From contig NZ_CAMPJO010000001.1 of the NCBI RefSeq assembly GCF_946886895.1, positions 62,001 to 126,000 of the forward strand: DNA of 64,000 nucleotides. Direction: 5' to 3'. The DNA comes from an uncultured Marinobacter sp. (GTDB taxonomy: Bacteria; Pseudomonadota; Gammaproteobacteria; Pseudomonadales; Oleiphilaceae). The position numbers were made by a program, and so were the translations under genes. The notes under the pieces are model-generated. The model did no database searches and was not told the origin of the DNA. It saw only the letters and a list, made by a program, of their open reading frames with translations. Positions 44,455-54,918 of the stretch are shown in pieces (position 1 is the stretch's first letter; each line of letters starts with the position of its first letter).

Positions 44455-45639
44455 ATGCAGGCGATCCCGACCACCCGCCAAACAGCGCCCGCCAGCATCC
44501 GCCAGCTGTTCAGCTACCCGTTCCGAATCTTCTTCCTGTCCATGACGGTACTGGCCCTGCTGGCTGTACCGTTATGGGTACTGCAGATCACCGGCGTCAT
44601 GCAGCTACCACTGGCACTGCCGGGCCTGTTCTGGCACCAGCATGAAATGCTGTTCGGCTTTCTCTCGGCCGCAATTGCCGGCTTTCTTTTGACCGCCGTG
44701 TGCGTCTGGACACAAACCGAACGCACCCACGGGGCCCGCCTGGCCGTGCTTTGGGGCGTCTGGCTGGCCGGGCGGTTGCTGCTGGCGTTTGGCGCGGGCC
44801 TGCCCGATTCGCTGGTGTTCGGCGTCAACCTCGCCTTCCTGCCCCTGGTGATGCTGGATGCCGGCTGGCGCATCTGGCAGGCCCGCCAAAAGCGCCAGCT
44901 TATGATCCTGCTGGTCCTGGGCCTGCTGTGGTTGATGCAGGCCGGATTCCTGTTGCGCCTGGATATGGCGTTCAGCTACGGCGCACTGATCATCGCCCTG
45001 GCCCTGATCAGCATCATCGGCGGGCGCATCACACCGGCGTTCACGACCGGCTGGCTCCGCAACCACGGGCATGACGACTCCTCGGTAAGAACCAACCCGG
45101 CCCTCGACCTGGCCACCCTGCTGGCCATGCTCCTTCTGCTCGCTGCATTTCTCACTGGCTGGCAGACCCTCGCAGGTGCCGTGGCCGTCGCCGCCGGCGT
45201 TCTGGCGCTGGCGCGACTGGCGGGCTGGAAAGGCTGGCTGGTAAGGCGCGAACCCCTGCTCTGGATACTGCACCTGTCCATCCTCTGGGTTCCCGCCGCC
45301 CTGCTCCTCCTCGGCGGCACCCTGCTGGCAGGCTGGCCATCCGGCGCCTGGAGCCACGCCGCCGGCACAGGCGCGGCGGCCTGCCTGATTCTCGGCGTCA
45401 TCGCCCGGGTCTCCCTGGGCCACACCGGCCGCCCGCTGGTTCTACCCAAAGGCATGGCCGCCGCCTTTGTCGCCATCCATCTGGCGGCATTGATCCGAGT
45501 ACTCACCGCTTTTGACCTCATCCCCTGGCACCCGGGCATCGGCAGCAGCACCCTGCTGTGGCTGTTCGCCTTCGGCATGTTCCTGTACCGCTACACCGGC
45601 ATCCTGGCCAGCCCGAGGCCAGATGGAAAAACTGGTTAA
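44455..45639 (+). CDS. nnrS: NnrS-family haem-copper membrane protein
   Basis: Polytopic membrane protein, 394 residues, about twelve helices. Family features: SYPFRIFFLSMTVLALLAVPLW, GLFWHQHEMLFGFLSAAIAGFLLTAVCVWT with the conserved HQHE, and ALISIIGGRITPAFTTGWLR. NnrS protects cells from nitric oxide during denitrification. GGAG lies seven bases before the ATG at 44455; a GTG at 44443 would add four residues. With the fused narK it suggests a nitrate/NO regulon in this stretch. Confidence 0.88.
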   Translation: MQAIPTTRQTAPASIRQLFSYPFRIFFLSMTVLALLAVPLWVLQITGVMQLPLALPGLFWHQHEMLFGFLSAAIAGFLLTAVCVWTQTERTHGARLAVLWGVWLAGRLLLAFGAGLPDSLVFGVNLAFLPLVMLDAGWRIWQARQKRQLMILLVLGLLWLMQAGFLLRLDMAFSYGALIIALALISIIGGRITPAFTTGWLRNHGHDDSSVRTNPALDLATLLAMLLLLAAFLTGWQTLAGAVAVAAGVLALARLAGWKGWLVRREPLLWILHLSILWVPAALLLLGGTLLAGWPSGAWSHAAGTGAAACLILGVIARVSLGHTGRPLVLPKGMAAAFVAIHLAALIRVLTAFDLIPWHPGIGSSTLLWLFAFGMFLYRYTGILASPRPDGKTG

Positions 45640-45658
45640 GACCCACTGAAAGTTCCGG

Positions 45659-45767
45659 GCCAGAGGCCGAATCCCCTCTCCAAAACTGTGTGTTGCCAGG
45701 GATGACAACACCAAGCCCCCACGGAAGGGTTCACGGCGTGTTTTGGAGAGGGGATTCGGCCTCTGGC
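45659..45767. repeat. Large hairpin element with perfect 28-bp inverted arms
   Basis: Arms at 45659-45686 and 45740-45767 (GCCAGAGGCCGAATCCCCTC onward and its exact reverse complement) enclose a 53-bp centre. It lies 20 bp after nnrS and 110 bp before fabA. The centre contains TGTTGCCAGGGATGACAACA and a GGAAGGGTTCACGGCG stretch that I associate, from memory, with dispersed hairpin elements in Marinobacter-type genomes. Probably a mobile REP-like element or a strong terminator. No coding potential. Confidence 0.7.
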
Positions 45768-45877
45768 TTCCACTCAACCAAGGTAAAACCGACAATCATC
45801 CACTAAAGGTCAATACCCCCACGCCAAATTCGCGCTAAAGTATGAGTAAATCATTCTGTAACAGAGATACCGGCACT

Positions 45878-46387
45878 ATGAACCCTGATCATTTCGACAA
45901 AGAAGACCTGATCAAATGCGGCCACGGCACACTCTTTCCTGGCTCCATGCGTCTGCCCATTGATGAGATGCTGATGTTCGACCGCGTCACTCATATCGCA
46001 GACGACGATGGCCTGTATGGCAAGGGCAGTATCGTGGCCGAACTCGACATCAACCCGGACCTCTGGTTCTTCAAGGTGCACTTTGTGGATGATCCCGTTA
46101 TGCCCGGCTGCCTGGGACTGGACGCCATGTGGCAACTGGTCGGCTTCTTTCTGGCCTGGGGTGGCGGAGAAGGCAAGGGGCGGGCACTCGGTGCCGGTGA
46201 AGTGAAGTTTACCGGCCAGGTGCTGCCCACCGCTAAAAAGGTGACTTACCATCTGGACCTCAAGCGCGTAATCCGGCGCAAGCTGACCATGGCGATTGCC
46301 GATGGCCGGATGGAAGTGGATGGCCGGGAAATCTACACCGCCAAAGACCTCCGGGTTGGCATGTTCACCTCGACCGATGATTTTTAG
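45878..46387 (+). CDS. fabA: 3-hydroxyacyl-ACP dehydratase/isomerase FabA
   Basis: Makes trans-2- and cis-3-decenoyl-ACP, the branch point to unsaturated fatty acids. 169 residues, near the E. coli length of 172. Catalytic His68 and Asp82 are in [20 protein letters not shown]. Start at 45878 ([11 protein letters not shown]) is chosen over an in-frame ATG at 45842 because the family begins here. It is 11 bp upstream of fabB, the usual fabA-fabB operon. I do not see a clear FabR or DesT palindrome upstream. Confidence 0.95.
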   Translation: MNPDHFDKEDLIKCGHGTLFPGSMRLPIDEMLMFDRVTHIADDDGLYGKGSIVAELDINPDLWFFKVHFVDDPVMPGCLGLDAMWQLVGFFLAWGGGEGKGRALGAGEVKFTGQVLPTAKKVTYHLDLKRVIRRKLTMAIADGRMEVDGREIYTAKDLRVGMFTSTDDF

Positions 46388-46398
46388 GAGTTAACAGA

Positions 46399-47610
46399 AT
46401 GCGTCGCGTTGTAATCACCGGTATGGGCATTGTTTCCAGCCTTGGTACCAACCAGAAGGAAGTTGCCCAATCCCTGAAGGATTCACGTCCCGGTATCGGC
46501 TTCAGCGAAGAGGCCCGGGATAACGGCTTGCGCAGCCATGTCTGCGGCCAGATCAACCTGAACCTGCCAGAACTGATTGATCGCAAACTCTGGCGCTTCA
46601 TGTGTCCGGCCTCCGGCTATACCTACCTGGCCATGCTGGAAGCCATCGAACAGTCCGGCCTGACGGATAAAGACATCAAGGCCGACACCACCGGCATCAT
46701 TTTCGGCCAGGGTGGCGCCTCCACGGTTGAACTGCTCGATTCCATCGACACCCACCGGGATCGCGGCATCCGCCGGGTCGGCCCCTACCGTGTACCCCGC
46801 ACCATGGGCAGCGCCATTAACGCTTCCATCGCAACCGGCTTTGGCATTCGCGGTGTCAATTACGGCATCACCTCCGCCTGCGCCACCAGCGCACATTCCA
46901 TTGGCCACGCCGCAGACCTGATCGCCCTCGGGCGCCAGGACGTGATGTTTGCCGGTGGCGGCGAGGATATTCACTGGACCCTGAGCCTGCTGTTTGACGC
47001 CATGGGCGCCCTGTCCACCAAATACAACGACACCCCGGAACTGGCATCACGCACCTACGATGCGAACCGGGACGGCTTCGTTATTTCCGGTGGCGGCGGC
47101 GTGCTTGCCCTCGAAGCGCTGGAACATGCGGAAGCACGGGGAGCGAACATTCTGGCCGAGATTGTCGGCTTTGGTGCAACCTCCGATGGCGCCGACATGG
47201 TGGCCCCGAGTGGCGAAGGCGCGGTGCGCTGCATGAAGCAGGCCATGAAGAATCTGGACGGTGACATCAGCTACATCAATACCCACGGCACCAGCACGCC
47301 GGCCGGCGATATCACCGAACTGAAAGCCCTGAAAGAAACCTTCGGCGACAAAATCCCGCCACTGAGCTCCACCAAACCCCTGTGCGGCCACGCCCTGGGC
47401 GCAGCCGGTGTGCATGAAGCCATTTACAGTCTGATCATGCTGCGCGACGGTTTCATTGCCCCGTCAGCAAACATCCAGACCCTCGATGACGGTGCCGAAG
47501 GCTACCCGATTGTGCGGGAACGCATGGATAACCAGAAACTGGACATGGTGATGAGCAACAGCTTTGGCTTTGGCGGCACCAACGCCTCGCTGGTGTTCAA
47601 AAAGGTCTGA
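46399..47610 (+). CDS. fabB: 3-oxoacyl-ACP synthase I FabB
   Basis: Elongating condensing enzyme for unsaturated fatty acids, 403 residues. The catalytic triad is visible: Cys161 in [14 protein letters not shown], His in [12 protein letters not shown], and His in [15 protein letters not shown]. The C-terminal [16 protein letters not shown] is canonical. Co-transcribed with fabA. The stop lies 7 bp from the end of the convergent AraC-type gene. Confidence 0.95.
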   Translation: MRRVVITGMGIVSSLGTNQKEVAQSLKDSRPGIGFSEEARDNGLRSHVCGQINLNLPELIDRKLWRFMCPASGYTYLAMLEAIEQSGLTDKDIKADTTGIIFGQGGASTVELLDSIDTHRDRGIRRVGPYRVPRTMGSAINASIATGFGIRGVNYGITSACATSAHSIGHAADLIALGRQDVMFAGGGEDIHWTLSLLFDAMGALSTKYNDTPELASRTYDANRDGFVISGGGGVLALEALEHAEARGANILAEIVGFGATSDGADMVAPSGEGAVRCMKQAMKNLDGDISYINTHGTSTPAGDITELKALKETFGDKIPPLSSTKPLCGHALGAAGVHEAIYSLIMLRDGFIAPSANIQTLDDGAEGYPIVRERMDNQKLDMVMSNSFGFGGTNASLVFKKV

Positions 47611-47616
47611 GCCCGA

Positions 47617-48030
47617 TCAGGACAACCTGACCGAGCGGTATTCAGCCGGGGATGTTCCCATCCAGCGCTTGAAAGCCCGGCTGAATGCGCTCAACTCCGA
47701 AAACCCGAGCTGCTCGGCGATTTCCACCAGTGGCTTGGTTTTATCCTGCATATAAGTAAGCGCCTGCTTACGACGTACATCCTCAAGCAAACGGGCAAAC
47801 GTCAGCCCTTCCCGCTTCAGTTTCTTATGTAACGTGTAACGGCTCATATGCAGCTGCGACGCCACTATTTCCACACCAACCTTGCCACGAGCAAGCTGCA
47901 CACTGATCAGGGAACTGACCCTCAGACTCAGCGAAGCCCGTGCCACCTCTGGCGTCAGAGGCCTTGATGCCATCTGGAACTCCTCCTGTTTCATTCTCTG
48001 GCCCAACCAGCCAAGGATGTGAGCGTACAT
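47617..48030 (-). CDS. Short AraC-family protein (DNA-binding domain only)
   Basis: A 137-residue protein consisting of an AraC/XylS DNA-binding domain with both helix-turn-helix units: GVEIVASQLHMSRYTLHKKLKREGLTF and KPLVEIAEQLGFSELSAFSRAFKRWMGTSPAEYR. The usual N-terminal sensory domain of about 150-200 residues is missing; only about 45 residues precede the first helix-turn-helix. An internal start at MASRPLTP is possible. It may be a natural stand-alone domain or a truncated gene. Convergent with fabB. Confidence 0.75.
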   Translation of the reverse strand: MYAHILGWLGQRMKQEEFQMASRPLTPEVARASLSLRVSSLISVQLARGKVGVEIVASQLHMSRYTLHKKLKREGLTFARLLEDVRRKQALTYMQDKTKPLVEIAEQLGFSELSAFSRAFKRWMGTSPAEYRSVRLS

Positions 48031-48188
48031 GCGTTAGCCGAAAACAATCAATAGGACCTTTCAATAAGAGCGTTGAGCAAGATCAAGGGAGTGCTCGCCA
48101 AGAGTATGGAGCAATAGTTTCAGGGGCATTGCAGCCCCCTTGATGCCCCAAAGCCCGATTCAGGTATAATCACTCCACACGTAAATTA

Positions 48189-48221
48189 ATACCTGACTAT
48201 TTTACTCTGGTATTGTACAAT
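48189..48221 (+). promoter_or_regulatory. suf promoter with IscR type-1 site
   Basis: The 25-bp element at 48189-48213 (left half ATACCTGACT, right half ACTCTGGTAT) matches nearly every fixed position of the IscR type-1 consensus as I recall it. It overlaps a -35 CTGACT (48193-48198) placed 17 bp before -10 TACAAT (48216-48221). Bound IscR would block this promoter, so the suf operon is predicted to be induced on Fe-S shortage. The site is about 220 bp before sufB, leaving a long leader of unknown function. A TATAAT at 48165-48170 is an alternative upstream promoter. Confidence 0.75.
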
Positions 48222-48439
48222 CTCCAGCCAGAAGCAACGGATTCAGCCTGCTTTATTTGCTTCAGAATCAGCACCAGGCCCGGGAATCCGTCATCCAAAA
48301 AGCGATTGCAGGGCGTACTCACCGGATGAGCGACCACTGCAACACCCAAACTTATGACATCCGATCGACAGCCCGCTATTGAGGCTGCCGGCGACACCAA
48401 GGGCGAAAGCCCGCGATGAGAGAATACGGAGCGACGATC

Positions 48440-49888
48440 ATGGCGACCACCGACCAAGAGGTGAACGAGCTGATCAAACGGGAATACGAATACGGATTCG
48501 TCACAGACATCGAATCCGACACCTTCGAACCCGGACTGAATGAAGACGTTATCGCCCGCCTTTCCGGCATCAAGAAAGAACCGGAATGGATGTTGGCGTG
48601 GCGTCTGAAAGCCTACCGTCGCTGGCTCGAAATGGACGAGCCGAACTGGGCCCATGTGGGCTATCCGAAAATCGACTACAACTCGATTTCCTATTATTCC
48701 GCCCCCAAGCGCCCGGAAGACATGCCCCAGAGCCTGGATGAAGTGGATCCCGAGCTGCTGCGCACCTATGAAAAGCTGGGCATTCCCCTGCACGAGCGTG
48801 AGAAACTGGCCGGTGTGGCAGTGGACGCGGTGTTTGATTCGGTTTCGGTGGCAACCACGTTTAAAGAGCCTCTGGCCAAAGCAGGCGTGATTTTCTGCTC
48901 CATTTCCGAGGCCATCCAGGACTATCCGGAACTGGTCAAAAAATACCTGGGCTCTGTGGTCCCGGCAGGCGACAATTTCTTTGCGGGCCTGAACTCCGCG
49001 GTCTTCTCCGACGGCACCTTCGTGTATGTACCGAAGGGCGTTCGCTGTCCCATGGAACTGTCCACCTATTTCCGCATCAACGCAGCCAACACCGGGCAGT
49101 TCGAGCGCACGCTGATCATCGCCGAAGACAGCAGCTATGTCAGCTACCTGGAAGGCTGCACCGCACCGATGCGCGATGAAAACCAGTTGCACGCAGCGGT
49201 GGTCGAACTGGTGGCCCTGGACGACGCCCAGATCAAATACTCCACGGTACAGAACTGGTACCCGGGCGACGAAAACGGCAAGGGCGGCATCTTCAACTTC
49301 GTCACCAAGCGTGGCGCCGCCATTGGCAAGAACTCCAAGATCTCCTGGACCCAGGTCGAGACCGGCTCCGCCGTCACCTGGAAGTATCCGAGTTGTGTCC
49401 TGCGCGGCGAAAACAGCGTGGGCGAGTTCTACTCGGTGGCACTGACCAACAACTACCAACAGGCCGATACCGGTACCAAGATGATCCACCTGGGCAAGAA
49501 CACCTCCAGCACGATCATCTCCAAGGGTATCTCTGCCGGCAAAAGCTCCAACGCCTATCGCGGCCTGGTGAAATTCGGCCCCGGCGCGGACGGCGCACGC
49601 AACTTCACCCAATGTGATTCGCTGCTGATCGGCGACCGATGTGGCGCTCACACCTTTCCGTACATCGAGAGCAAGAACAAGTCCGCCATCGTCGAGCACG
49701 AGGCCACTACGTCCAAGGTCAGCGACGAGCAGATGTTCCTCTGCCGTCAGCGTGGTATCGACCCGGAGCAGGCCGTGTCCATGATTGTGAACGGCTTCTG
49801 TAAAGAGGTGTTCAAGGAACTGCCGATGGAGTTCGCGGTCGAGGCCGGCAAACTGCTGGAAGTAAGCCTTGAGGGTTCCGTTGGTTAA
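48440..49888 (+). CDS. sufB: Fe-S cluster assembly scaffold SufB
   Basis: Scaffold subunit of the SufBCD complex, 482 residues. Conserved stretches: [97 protein letters not shown] and the late C-terminal ALQ-type segment. The ATG at 48440 has GGAG nine bases upstream; a longer start at 48416 is less likely. First gene of the operon sufB-C-D-S-A-T-E. Confidence 0.96.
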   Translation: MATTDQEVNELIKREYEYGFVTDIESDTFEPGLNEDVIARLSGIKKEPEWMLAWRLKAYRRWLEMDEPNWAHVGYPKIDYNSISYYSAPKRPEDMPQSLDEVDPELLRTYEKLGIPLHEREKLAGVAVDAVFDSVSVATTFKEPLAKAGVIFCSISEAIQDYPELVKKYLGSVVPAGDNFFAGLNSAVFSDGTFVYVPKGVRCPMELSTYFRINAANTGQFERTLIIAEDSSYVSYLEGCTAPMRDENQLHAAVVELVALDDAQIKYSTVQNWYPGDENGKGGIFNFVTKRGAAIGKNSKISWTQVETGSAVTWKYPSCVLRGENSVGEFYSVALTNNYQQADTGTKMIHLGKNTSSTIISKGISAGKSSNAYRGLVKFGPGADGARNFTQCDSLLIGDRCGAHTFPYIESKNKSAIVEHEATTSKVSDEQMFLCRQRGIDPEQAVSMIVNGFCKEVFKELPMEFAVEAGKLLEVSLEGSVG

Positions 49889-50028
49889 TTCGTTATTTCA
49901 TGCCCCGCTGGCTTTGGAGAAGGTCAGCAAGCAGGCAGGGCCTGCCCCCTGCCCCGGACGTCGGGCGGGCATTATACAGGGGCTAAATTTTCAAGACAGA
50001 ATTTCAGAATACAGAGAGAAGCTGACAA

Positions 50029-50802
50029 ATGCTGAGCATCAAAAACCTGCATGCCTCCGTTAACGGAGAGGAAATCCTTAAAGGCATCAACCTGGAGATC
50101 AGGGCCGGGGAAGTTCACGCCATCATGGGCCCCAATGGCTCTGGCAAGAGTACGCTGTCCCAGGTGCTTGCAGGTAATGAGACATTTGAGGTAACCGAAG
50201 GAGAGGTCACCCTGAACGGGGAGAACCTGCTGGAACTGGAAACCGAGGAGCGCGCCCGCGAAGGGGTTTTCCTGGCGTTTCAGTACCCGGTGGAGATTCC
50301 CGGGGTCAGCAACCTTCAGTTCCTGCGCACGGCGGTCAATGCCATGCGCACCCACCGGGGCGAAGCGGAAATGAACGCCGCCGAGTTCATGAAATGGGCC
50401 AAGGAAGTGTCCAAGCAGGTGGACCTGGACCCGGCGTTTCTCAAGCGCGGCGTCAACGAAGGCTTCTCCGGTGGCGAGAAAAAACGTAACGAAATCCTCC
50501 AGGCCCTGCTGCTGCAGCCGAAACTGGCGATTCTGGACGAAACCGACTCGGGCCTGGACATCGATGCCCTGCAGGTGGTTTCCAACGGCGTCAACGCCCT
50601 GCGTGCGGAAGACCGGGCCATTCTGATGGTGACCCACTATCAGCGCCTGCTCAACCACATTGTTCCGGACCATGTCCACGTGCTCGCCGGCGGCAGGATT
50701 GTGAAATCCGGTGGTCGTGAGCTGGCCCTGGAACTGGAAGAACGCGGCTACGGCTGGCTCGGCATCAAGGATGAAGCAACCGCCGACGATTCAGCCAACT
50801 AA
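50029..50802 (+). CDS. sufC: Fe-S assembly ATPase SufC
   Basis: ABC-type ATPase of the SufBCD complex, 257 residues. Walker A GPNGSGKSTLSQVLAG, signature NEGFSGGEKKRNEILQ, Walker B AILDETDSGLDIDALQ and switch His in MVTHYQRLLNHI. It follows sufB after 140 bp, a gap with no gene and only short GC-rich repeats; it precedes sufD by 15 bp. Confidence 0.96.
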   Translation: MLSIKNLHASVNGEEILKGINLEIRAGEVHAIMGPNGSGKSTLSQVLAGNETFEVTEGEVTLNGENLLELETEERAREGVFLAFQYPVEIPGVSNLQFLRTAVNAMRTHRGEAEMNAAEFMKWAKEVSKQVDLDPAFLKRGVNEGFSGGEKKRNEILQALLLQPKLAILDETDSGLDIDALQVVSNGVNALRAEDRAILMVTHYQRLLNHIVPDHVHVLAGGRIVKSGGRELALELEERGYGWLGIKDEATADDSAN

Positions 50803-50817
50803 TCAGGAGGGCGTGGA

Positions 50818-52104
50818 ATGAAATCAGCACCAACACTGGCCACCGCCTTCCTGCACCCGGCCGGGCAATCCCTGCCAGAGCCTTTCCTGGCACTGCGCAA
50901 ACAGCGCGGGGCGGCACTGGTAGATATGCCGCTGCCAACGCGGAAAACCGAAAACTGGAAGTATTCCAGCAAGTACCTGAAGCTCACCGAGGAGCTGGCA
51001 CTGTCGCTGCCGGCGGAAGGCAAAACCGGCAGCAGCCTGGCGGTTCCCGGCTACAAGGTTGCCTTCCTCAATGGCGTGCTGATCCCGGAAGCCAGTGAAT
51101 ACCCGGACCTGGACGGCATCCGCATCCAGAGTTTCGACGACATGGACAACGACGAAGCCGCCCGGGTTGCCGAGCGACTCGACAGCACCCTGGACAACAA
51201 GGCCGTGCAGATGGCCAGGCTGAACTCGGCCCGCTTCGAGGACGGGCTGCTGGTGCAGCTCCGCCCGGGTGCCGTGCTCGATCAACCGCTGTTCATTGTT
51301 CATGAAGTAACCGCGGACGCCAGCGGCTCGGCCTACCCGAGAATCTATGTGGACGCCGGACAGAACAGCCAGATCACCCTCGTGGAGGAATATATCTCCA
51401 GCGGCACGGAAGCAGTGATGGTCAATACCGTCACCGAGTTCAGCCTGGCCGAGGGCGCGAATGTCACCAGTGTTCGCCTGAACATGGAAGCGGAGAACGT
51501 GCAGCACATTGGCGCCACCGGCGTTCGCCAGCAGCGCAGTTCGCGCTTTGAGAGCCATTGCGTCGGCTTTGGCGGCCCCCTTCGCCGGCACGATCTGCAG
51601 GTTCGCCTGGAGGGAGAAGGCGCGGAGTGCAAGCTCAATGGCGTGGTGGTAACCCAGGGCAAGCAGCACTACGACAACCACACCAGCATTGAACACGTGG
51701 CCGGCCACTGCAACAGCGAGGAGACCTACCGCAACATTGCAGCGGATCAATCCCACGCCATTTTCAACGGGCGGATTCATATCCATCAGGACGCCCAGAA
51801 ATCCAATGCGGAAATGAATAATAAAAACCTTCTGCTCTCCAACGGCGCGGAAATCGATACCAAGCCAGAGCTTGAGATATACGCCGATGACGTTAAGTGC
51901 GCCCACGGCGCCACTATCGGCCAGTTGGACAAAACGTCGCTGTTCTATCTGGTTTCCCGTGGGATTGGTCGCCGTGAAGCCAACGTACTGCTGACCATGG
52001 CCTTCATCAACGAACTGGTTGAGCAGATTCCTGTCGAAGTGGTCAGGGAGACGGCGCAAGCACGCCTGAACCAGTTTTTCGATCAGACATTCGAGGAGGC
52101 GTAA
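50818..52104 (+). CDS. sufD: Fe-S assembly protein SufD
   Basis: Partner of SufB, 428 residues with a variable N-terminal helical part (PTRKTENWKYSSKYL) and the SufB/D right-handed beta-helix core: VCHE-type region LFIVHEVTADAS, HCVGFGGPLRRHDLQVRLEGEGAECKLNGVV, HHTSIEH-like NHTSIEHVAGHCNSEETYRNIAADQSH and LEIYADDVKCAHGATIGQLD. AGGAGG precedes the ATG. Required for iron entry into the scaffold. Confidence 0.94.
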   Translation: MKSAPTLATAFLHPAGQSLPEPFLALRKQRGAALVDMPLPTRKTENWKYSSKYLKLTEELALSLPAEGKTGSSLAVPGYKVAFLNGVLIPEASEYPDLDGIRIQSFDDMDNDEAARVAERLDSTLDNKAVQMARLNSARFEDGLLVQLRPGAVLDQPLFIVHEVTADASGSAYPRIYVDAGQNSQITLVEEYISSGTEAVMVNTVTEFSLAEGANVTSVRLNMEAENVQHIGATGVRQQRSSRFESHCVGFGGPLRRHDLQVRLEGEGAECKLNGVVVTQGKQHYDNHTSIEHVAGHCNSEETYRNIAADQSHAIFNGRIHIHQDAQKSNAEMNNKNLLLSNGAEIDTKPELEIYADDVKCAHGATIGQLDKTSLFYLVSRGIGRREANVLLTMAFINELVEQIPVEVVRETAQARLNQFFDQTFEEA

Positions 52105-52110
52105 CCGGTT

Positions 52111-53364
<1,254 letters not shown>

Positions 53365-53377
53365 TGGAGGTGGAACC

Positions 53378-53731
53378 ATGACAGCTGAAGTCTTCACCCC
53401 GACGGTCGCCGTCACCATGACGCCCACCGCGGTCAAGCACGTACGAAAGCAACTGGCCAAAAAGCCAGAGGCCTGTGGCATTCGACTGGCCATCAAGAAA
53501 AGTGGCTGCTCCGGTTTCAAATATGAAACCAAGTGGGTGGAGGAAGTCGCGTCGGACGACAGGGTGTTTCACATTGACGGTGTCGATGTCTTCGTCAAAG
53601 AGGAACACCTGCCACTGGTGAACGGCATCGAGATCGACTTTGTCACGGAGGGCGTGAACTCCATGTTCCAGTTCCGCAATCCGAACGCGACCGCCGAGTG
53701 CGGCTGCGGCGAAAGCTTTACCGTCGCGTAG
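53378..53731 (+). CDS. sufA: A-type Fe-S carrier SufA
   Basis: Fe-S carrier of the HesB/IscA family, 117 residues. The three ligand cysteines are in IKKSGCSGFKYET and AECGCGESFTVA. The ATG at 53378 is preceded by GGAGG; an in-frame ATG 90 bases earlier lies inside sufS. Followed by the two REP hairpins before sufT. Confidence 0.9.
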   Translation: MTAEVFTPTVAVTMTPTAVKHVRKQLAKKPEACGIRLAIKKSGCSGFKYETKWVEEVASDDRVFHIDGVDVFVKEEHLPLVNGIEIDFVTEGVNSMFQFRNPNATAECGCGESFTVA

Positions 53732-53749
53732 GCCGGGTGAGTCGCGTAG

Positions 53750-53816
53750 GTCGGATTAGCGAAGCGTAATCCGACAATTCAACCATGCAGGTCGGATTAG
53801 CACCACGTAATCCGAC
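53750..53816. repeat. Two REP-like hairpins inside the suf operon
   Basis: GTCGGATTA-N8-TAATCCGAC occurs twice, at 53750-53775 and 53791-53816, in the same orientation. The first copy is embedded in GTAGGTCGGATTAGCGAAGC, a sequence that I recall as a widespread dispersed repeat in proteobacteria. They occupy the sufA-sufT gap and end just before the sufT start region, so they may affect mRNA stability or partial termination. Confidence 0.75.
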
Positions 53817-53850
53817 TCTCAAGATTGACAAAAATGAGGCCCGAACAGGC

Positions 53851-54393
53851 ATGCAAGAACGGGAAGTGGTCCTGACCAAACGCGAGGTGGAAGCACGCCT
53901 TGTCCCTGCCGGAACCGAAATCATGATTCCGTCGGACACGTTTGTGACCATCACACAATCGCTGGGTGGCACCTTCACCGTTGCCGTCAACGGCAACCTC
54001 GCCCGCATTGAAGGCCACGACGCCGACGCCCTTGGCAAGCAGCCCCTTGAAAGCAGTTTCGATACGCCCGCCGATGGTACCGTCAATGAAAACCAGGTCT
54101 GGGAAGCCCTGCGCAACTGCTACGATCCGGAAATTCCGGTGAATGTGGTGGACCTGGGTCTGATCTATGACTGCCGCATCGAAAACAGTTCCGACGACGG
54201 CAACCACGTGTACATCAGGATGACGCTGACGGCGGCCGGCTGCGGCATGGGCCCGGTTATCTGCGATGATGTGAAGCGCAAGGTGGAGCATGTGCCTAAC
54301 GTCGACAAGGTCACCGTGGACCTGACGTTTGATCCGCCCTGGAACAACGACATGCTCACCGATGAAGCCAAGCTTGAACTGGGAATGCTGTAA
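53851..54393 (+). CDS. sufT: Fe-S assembly factor SufT (DUF59/MIP18 type)
   Basis: A 180-residue Fe-S maturation factor. The N-terminal 75 residues (KREVEARLVPAGTEIMIPSDTFVTITQSLGGTFTVAVNGNLARI) are typical of the SufT extension; the DUF59 domain has NCYDPEIPVNVVDLGLIYDC with the conserved Asp-Pro-Glu, and LTAAGCGMGPVICDDVKRKV with the key Cys. The start at 53851 is used; an ATG at 53785 falls within the REP repeats. It has only a weak ribosome site, perhaps because the REP pair interrupts the original leader. Confidence 0.87.
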   Translation: MQEREVVLTKREVEARLVPAGTEIMIPSDTFVTITQSLGGTFTVAVNGNLARIEGHDADALGKQPLESSFDTPADGTVNENQVWEALRNCYDPEIPVNVVDLGLIYDCRIENSSDDGNHVYIRMTLTAAGCGMGPVICDDVKRKVEHVPNVDKVTVDLTFDPPWNNDMLTDEAKLELGML

Positions 54394-54849
54394 ATGACGG
54401 CCACGGAACAGGATTTTCTGAACAACCCGCTCGGCACGGAGACCACACTGGACGATGTCGTGGACGCCTTCGAGTTTCTCGACGACTGGGAAGAGCGCTA
54501 CGGGTTTATTATCGACCTCGGCAAGCAGTTGCCACCCTTCCCGGACGACGCCCGCCTGGAAGAGAACTACGTACACGGCTGCCAGAGCCAGGTGTGGCTG
54601 ATCCACCATCATGACCAGAGCAGCGGCAAGCTCTACCTGCTGATTGATTCCGATGCCATGATCGTTCGCGGCCTCGCCGCTATCATTCTCGTGGCGCTCA
54701 ATGGCAAGGCGCCCCGGGACCTGCTGGCCACCGACATCGACGAGCTGTTCGAACAGCTCGACCTGTTCCGCCACATCTCACCCACCCGAGGCAACGGCCT
54801 GCGCGCCATGGTGGGCAAAATCCGGGATATTGCAGCAGCTGAAGTGTGA
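54394..54849 (+). CDS. sufE: Sulfur acceptor protein SufE
   Basis: Takes persulfide sulfur from SufS, 151 residues. Active Cys in ENYVHGCQSQVWLIHHHD; preceding helix FEFLDDWEERYGFIIDLGKQLPPFP and the later GLAAIILVALNGKAPRDLLATDI are typical. It starts on the base after the sufT stop. The operon ends at the following hairpin. Confidence 0.93.
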   Translation: MTATEQDFLNNPLGTETTLDDVVDAFEFLDDWEERYGFIIDLGKQLPPFPDDARLEENYVHGCQSQVWLIHHHDQSSGKLYLLIDSDAMIVRGLAAIILVALNGKAPRDLLATDIDELFEQLDLFRHISPTRGNGLRAMVGKIRDIAAAEV

Positions 54850-54862
54850 GCTGGAAGCTTGG

Positions 54863-54917
54863 GGTTGGAGTTTGGGGTCTGACCCCGAATTCTGGGGTCA
54901 GACCCCAAACTCCAACC
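54863..54917. repeat. REP-type hairpin with perfect 24-bp arms after sufE
   Basis: Arms at 54863-54886 (GGTTGGAGTTTGGGGTCTGA onward) and 54894-54917 are exact reverse complements around the loop GAATTCT. The core GGGGTCAGACCCC is, from memory, a common dispersed palindrome linked to RAYT-type transposases. It sits between convergent sufE and flgT, 13 bp and 1 bp from their stops, and can end transcription from both sides. No transposase gene is nearby. Confidence 0.75.
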
Positions 54918-54918
54918 G

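Noticed and set aside
48197..49699. Long open frame of 500 codons on the minus strand
   Set aside because: It lies fully opposite sufB, whose protein is unmistakable; the product shows no family features and reflects codon bias of the GC-rich sense gene.
53785..53850. Upstream in-frame ATG extension of sufT
   Set aside because: The extra residues are translated REP repeat, and family alignment by eye starts at 53851.
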